Position numbers and translations under genes: made by a program. Source: Megalodesulfovibrio gigas DSM 1382 = ATCC 19364 (GTDB lineage Bacteria > Desulfobacterota > Desulfovibrionia > Desulfovibrionales > Desulfovibrionaceae). Taken from it: 64,000 bases of DNA. This document shows positions 60,093-64,000 of the stretch, piece after piece. How positions within the stretch are numbered: the stretch's first letter is position 1; each line of letters opens with the position of its first letter. The stretch spans positions 132,231-196,230 of the forward strand of contig NC_022444.1 of the NCBI RefSeq assembly GCF_000468495.1. The letters run 5' to 3'. The notes below the pieces were generated by a model that worked only from the letters and a program-made list of their open reading frames with translations, did not search any database and was not told the DNA's origin.

Positions 60093-62390
60093 ATGCCGCC
60101 ACTCTTGTCCGACCTGCTCCTTGTGCTGCTCGGCGCCACTCTGGCTCTGGGGGGATGGCGACTGATCCGCGGCCGCCCGTCCCCTGCGGACTCTGCGGCC
60201 CCTGCTCCCCTCGCGCCCCTTCCAACAAGTGACGAAGACCTCCCGCCAGCGCACCCGTCCGGGACCATGCCCGGGACCACGCCCGGAACCACGCTGGAAC
60301 CGCCCGCCACGCAACAGACAGAGCGCAACGACGCCCCGGCGTCCCCTCTGGCCGTTGAAGCCCTGTTTCAGGAACTGCCCCAGCCCCTGCTGCTCCTCAA
60401 TGCCGCCGGCCGCATCCAGCAGGCCAACCCTGCCGCCCTGGCCCTGCTTGGCGAATCGGCGAAAGCCCTCCAGTCGCGATCCTTCGCCCTGCCGGAAACC
60501 GACGCCCCCGTGGCGCTCGTCCTTTCCCGGCCGGGGCTGCCTCCCCTGGAGGTGGAGGCCCACCGCAGCCAGCTGACCTGGCACGGCCAGCCGGGCTGGC
60601 TCGTCTCCCTGCAGGATCTCACGGAACGCACCGTCCTGCGCCGGACCCTGGACGACACCGCCGCCCGGCTGCACGTCATTGCGGACCACGCCTGCAGCTG
60701 GGAATGCTGGATTCTGCCCCACGGCGCCTATGCCCACGTCAGCCCTTCCTGCGAACGAATCACCGGGTACGAGGCACAGCAGTTTCTTGATGATCCCCTT
60801 TTTATTCAAGGTATTGTGGAGGAAGAGGACTTGCAGGCCTGGAAGGATTTCATGCATGCCTCCGCCACTTCCGCCACCCGGGGGGACATCCTGCACCTGG
60901 ACTATCGCCTGCGGCGCAAGAATGGCCGGCAGGTATGGATTTCGCAAACCAACTGCCCCGTGCATGCCCGGGACGGCAGCCTGCTTGGCCTGCGCACGTC
61001 CGCCCAGGACATCACCGCCCGCAAGCAGATGGAACTGGAGCTGCGCCGCCAGACCCTGCACGACCAGCTCACCGGCCTGCCGAACCGCGCCCTTTTTCTG
61101 GACCGCCTGGAGCACGCCCGGCTGCGCGCCTCCCGCCGCAGCGACTACTTCTTCGCCCTGTGCTTTCTGGATCTGGACCGTTTCAAGACCATCAACGACT
61201 CCCTGGGCCACACCGCCGGCGACAAGGTGCTGGTGGAAGTCACCCGTCGCATCCTGGACAGCATCCGCACCCTGGACACGGTGTCGCGCTTTGGCGGGGA
61301 CGAATACGCCATCCTGCTGGAGGAGCTGGTCTCCCCCCGCGGAGCCGTGCAGATCGTCAAACGCATCCGCCAACTCATCAGCGAACCTCTGGTGGTGAAC
61401 GACTCGGAACTGCGCATCACCGCCTCCATGGGTGTGGTGCTCTCGCCCATGGACAACCTGCCTGCCGAAATGCTCCTGCGCAACGCCAACATCGCCCTGC
61501 ACGCCGCCAAGGAGCAAGGGCGCGACTGCTTCAAGGTCTTCACCAACAAGATGCTGGACCAGGCCGTGATGCTCATGACCATGGAGCAGGAGATGCGCCG
61601 CGGCGTGCAGGGAGACGAATTTTTTCTCGTGTTTCAGCCCTTCGTCCACCTGCACACCAGCGAGCTGGTGGGCTTTGAAGCCCTGGTGCGCTGGCGGCAC
61701 CCCACCCGCGGCCTCATGCCGCCCGGGGCGTTCATCGCCCTGGCCGAGGAGACCGGAGCCATCATCGACCTCGGCTCCATGGTGCTGCACAAGGCCTGCG
61801 CGGCCTGGGTGGCCTGGGCCGAACAGTGGCCGGCGGTGCGCAACACCCTCATGAGCGTGAACATTTCCGGCCGGCAATTCTCGCAGTTCGGCTTCCTGGA
61901 TTCCATCCGCACCGTGCTGGAAAAAACAGGCATGCCCCCCGAACGGCTCAAGCTGGAGATCACCGAAACCGCCATCATGGAAGACGCCGAATCCTCCGCG
62001 GAAAAGCTCAGCCGCATCAAGGAAATGGGCATCGCCCTTTCCATAGACGACTTCGGCACCGGCTACTCCTCCATGAGCTACCTGCAGCGCTTCCCCCTGG
62101 ACAACCTCAAGATAGACCTGAGCTTCATCCGGCTCATGCACGTCTCCCAGGAAAACATGGAGATTGTGCGGGCCATCATCAACCTGGCCCACACCCTGGG
62201 CATGGAAGTGGTGGCCGAAGGTGTGGAAGACGCCAGCCAGCGCCGCACCCTGCAGGAACTCAACTGCGAATACGCCCAGGGCTATTTCTACGCCCGCCCC
62301 ATGCCCGACGACGAGATGCGCGCCTTCCTGGCCGGCCTGGACCAGGAACACCCCGTGGTGACGCCCCTTGCCCTGGCTGCCGCCGATTGA
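60093..62390 (+). CDS. PAS-GGDEF-EAL cyclic-di-GMP enzyme
   Basis: 765 residues. An N-terminal membrane helix and Pro-rich linker (residues ~1-85) precede two PAS domains, a GGDEF domain (FGGDEYAILL ~residue 400) with an inhibitory I-site RTLD five residues before it, and an EAL domain (GFEALVRWRHP ~527; ETAIME; DDFGTGYSS ~652). Both active sites look intact, so it could make and degrade cyclic-di-GMP, with PAS input deciding the balance. The start at 60093 has weak GGAAA upstream; an ATG at 60027 is less likely. Confidence 0.9.
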   Translation: MPPLLSDLLLVLLGATLALGGWRLIRGRPSPADSAAPAPLAPLPTSDEDLPPAHPSGTMPGTTPGTTLEPPATQQTERNDAPASPLAVEALFQELPQPLLLLNAAGRIQQANPAALALLGESAKALQSRSFALPETDAPVALVLSRPGLPPLEVEAHRSQLTWHGQPGWLVSLQDLTERTVLRRTLDDTAARLHVIADHACSWECWILPHGAYAHVSPSCERITGYEAQQFLDDPLFIQGIVEEEDLQAWKDFMHASATSATRGDILHLDYRLRRKNGRQVWISQTNCPVHARDGSLLGLRTSAQDITARKQMELELRRQTLHDQLTGLPNRALFLDRLEHARLRASRRSDYFFALCFLDLDRFKTINDSLGHTAGDKVLVEVTRRILDSIRTLDTVSRFGGDEYAILLEELVSPRGAVQIVKRIRQLISEPLVVNDSELRITASMGVVLSPMDNLPAEMLLRNANIALHAAKEQGRDCFKVFTNKMLDQAVMLMTMEQEMRRGVQGDEFFLVFQPFVHLHTSELVGFEALVRWRHPTRGLMPPGAFIALAEETGAIIDLGSMVLHKACAAWVAWAEQWPAVRNTLMSVNISGRQFSQFGFLDSIRTVLEKTGMPPERLKLEITETAIMEDAESSAEKLSRIKEMGIALSIDDFGTGYSSMSYLQRFPLDNLKIDLSFIRLMHVSQENMEIVRAIINLAHTLGMEVVAEGVEDASQRRTLQELNCEYAQGYFYARPMPDDEMRAFLAGLDQEHPVVTPLALAAAD

Positions 62391-62589
62391 CATCCCCTGC
62401 CGCACGCCGTTCACACGCGTCCGCATGCTGCCCATGGTCATGGGCATGGTCTTTCTGATGAATCTGTGCCACGATCATCCGAATGTCATGCCCCTGTGAC
62501 GCAATTGGCTCAATTCCACCCTGTCCGCATGGTACGACCAGCCAGTGCCGTCCCCCTGCGGACTCGCACCCACACAGCGAGGGAGACTC

Positions 62590-64000
62590 ATGTCCAATTT
62601 GCCCATGCACACCCGCATTGTCGCCACCCTGGGTCCCAAATCCACCGACTATGAAAAAATGCGCGACATGGTGGAACACGGCGTCCGCATCTTTCGGCTG
62701 AACTTCTCCCACGCCGGTGCCGAGGCCTTTGTGCCGGCAGTGAAGATCATCCGGCAGTTGGAAGAAGATCTCGGCATTCCCCTCACCGCCATGGGCGATT
62801 TGTGCGGCCCGAAAATCCGCATCGGCGAGGTCACAGGCTCCCCCCTGCAGATGAACCAGGGCGAAACCGTGGTCCTTGGCCTGCCGCCCTTCCGGGAACA
62901 GGCCGGCGAGCATGTGTTCATCAGCCTGGACATGCCCGAGCTGCTCCAGGGACTGGAAGTCGGCATGCCTGTGTCCCTCTCCGACGGCATGCTCAACTTC
63001 ACCGTCACCAAAGTCCGCAAGGTGGATCAGCTGTTCGAAATGCGGGCCTTGAACCGCGGCATGCTCACCTCCAACAAGGGCATCGCCTTCCCCGGCAAGT
63101 TCCACCCCATGCCGGCCCTCACGGAAAAAGACCGCAAGGACGTGCGCGAAGGCATCGGCATCGGCCTGGATGCCTTTGCCCTCTCCTTTGTGCAAAACGG
63201 CCGCGATGTGGACGATCTGATTGACGAGATGCAGAAATACGGCAAGCGGCTGCCCATCATTTCCAAACTGGAACGCAAGAACGCCCTGGACGATCTGGAC
63301 GCCATCCTTGAACGCAGCGACGCCGTGATGGTGGCCCGCGGCGACCTGGGCCTGGAATGCCCCCTGGCCGAACTGCCTATCATCCAGAAAAAAATCATCC
63401 GTGCCGCCCGCCACGCCCAGAAAGCCAGCATCGTGGCCACGCAGATGCTGCTCTCCATGGTCAAAAACCCCGGCCCCACCCGCGCCGAAGCCACGGACGT
63501 GGCCAACGCCATCATGGACGGCGCAGACTGCGTGATGCTCTCCGAGGAAACCGCCATCGGCGACTATCCCGTGGAGGCCGTGAAGTTCATCAATGGCGTG
63601 GCTGAGCATGCGGAGGCCTATTTCCTGGAACGCATCCAGGGCCCCTACGCGCCGAAAAAAGAATCCAACCCGGCAAAATACATTGCCTATTCCGCCTGCC
63701 TCCTGGCGGACACCCTGAACAGCAACTGCCTGGTCTGCCACTCGGCATCGGGCGCTACGGCCCGGCTCATCTCCAGCCGGCGTCCTGCCAAGCCGGTTTA
63801 TGCCCTTTCGCCCACCGAAAGCGTGCTGCGCACTCTGAACTTCTTCTTTGGCCTCAGGCCCCGCAAGGTGGACCCCGCCATTGCCCGCCACATGGACCGG
63901 GCCGAGCAGTTCATCAAATCTGCCCCGTTCATCAAGACCGGCGACAGCGTCATCATCACGTCCGGCCAGCCAACGCCGGGGCAGCCATTGGTGTGCGATC
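62590..64000 (+). CDS. pyk: Pyruvate kinase (3' end beyond the window)
   Basis: At least 470 residues, cut by the window end. It converts phosphoenolpyruvate and ADP to pyruvate and ATP. Visible marks: TRIVATLGPKS at the N-terminus, FRLNFSHA, MGDLCGPKIRIGEV, the K-loop ISKLERKNAL, VMVARGDLGLE and MDGADCVMLSEETAIGDYPVEAV. The regulatory C-terminal domain runs to the end. The ATG at 62590 follows GAGGGAGAC. No other glycolytic gene is adjacent. Confidence 0.93.
   Translation, partial: MSNLPMHTRIVATLGPKSTDYEKMRDMVEHGVRIFRLNFSHAGAEAFVPAVKIIRQLEEDLGIPLTAMGDLCGPKIRIGEVTGSPLQMNQGETVVLGLPPFREQAGEHVFISLDMPELLQGLEVGMPVSLSDGMLNFTVTKVRKVDQLFEMRALNRGMLTSNKGIAFPGKFHPMPALTEKDRKDVREGIGIGLDAFALSFVQNGRDVDDLIDEMQKYGKRLPIISKLERKNALDDLDAILERSDAVMVARGDLGLECPLAELPIIQKKIIRAARHAQKASIVATQMLLSMVKNPGPTRAEATDVANAIMDGADCVMLSEETAIGDYPVEAVKFINGVAEHAEAYFLERIQGPYAPKKESNPAKYIAYSACLLADTLNSNCLVCHSASGATARLISSRRPAKPVYALSPTESVLRTLNFFFGLRPRKVDPAIARHMDRAEQFIKSAPFIKTGDSVIITSGQPTPGQPLVCD

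Overview
The window is GC-rich DNA from a sulfate-reducing deltaproteobacterium (Desulfovibrionales). It most likely comes from Desulfovibrio (Megalodesulfovibrio) gigas: the tetraheme cytochrome c3 at 22.6-23.0 kb appears, from memory, to match the characterised D. gigas protein residue for residue after signal-peptide removal. The complete qrcABCD locus, which passes periplasmic electrons from cytochrome c3 to menaquinone, fits the same respiratory lifestyle. No rRNA, tRNA, CRISPR array, integrase or transposase was seen.

Layout. 0-4.4 kb: a GspE/PilB-type secretion ATPase (minus), an EAL-like/HDOD signalling protein and an AEC transporter (plus). 4.5-9.5 kb: qrcABCD (minus) with a clear 3' terminator and a Rex-like dyad upstream. 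9.6-16.6 kb: a PAS histidine kinase, an HD phosphohydrolase tightly linked to argJ, and a two-gene FAD oxidoreductase unit. 16.9-26.3 kb: a methyltransferase, a YeiH-type transporter with a long N-terminal extension, a second PAS kinase, cytochrome c3, a small conserved-looking protein, serB, an unrecognised coiled-coil protein and a 50-residue membrane peptide.

26.5-45.9 kb: a long minus-strand array of phage-derived structural genes. In transcription order it encodes a scaffold-like protein, a P22-type coat protein, two connector/completion-like proteins, a run of large unrecognised structural proteins, a trypsin-fold protease fused to a beta-rich domain, further tail proteins, a collagen-like fibre and a short fibre-associated protein. 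Many junctions are 4-base ATGA/GTGA overlaps, so the array looks intact and translationally coupled. Terminase, portal, tape measure, lysis, integrase and repressor genes are not visible, and ordinary genes abut both ends. It could be a degraded prophage, a gene-transfer-agent-like particle cluster, or a split phage locus. A plus-strand membrane-protein gene and a repeat-flanked paralogue interrupt it.

46.1-64 kb: two exported proteins plus a TerB/FHA/ABCG-type transporter fusion (plus), a hybrid sensor kinase (minus), an exported protein of unknown function, a transglutaminase/alpha-E/circularly permuted ATP-grasp cassette (minus), an SGNH-like hydrolase, a PAS-GGDEF-EAL cyclic-di-GMP enzyme, and pyruvate kinase running off the end.

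Two dispersed repeat families recur across the window: a GGGGAAnnnCCTTTCT...AGAAAGGnnnTTCCCC hairpin that behaves like a terminator, and a G/C-tract double-hairpin element at about 24.9, 31.2 and 31.9 kb.
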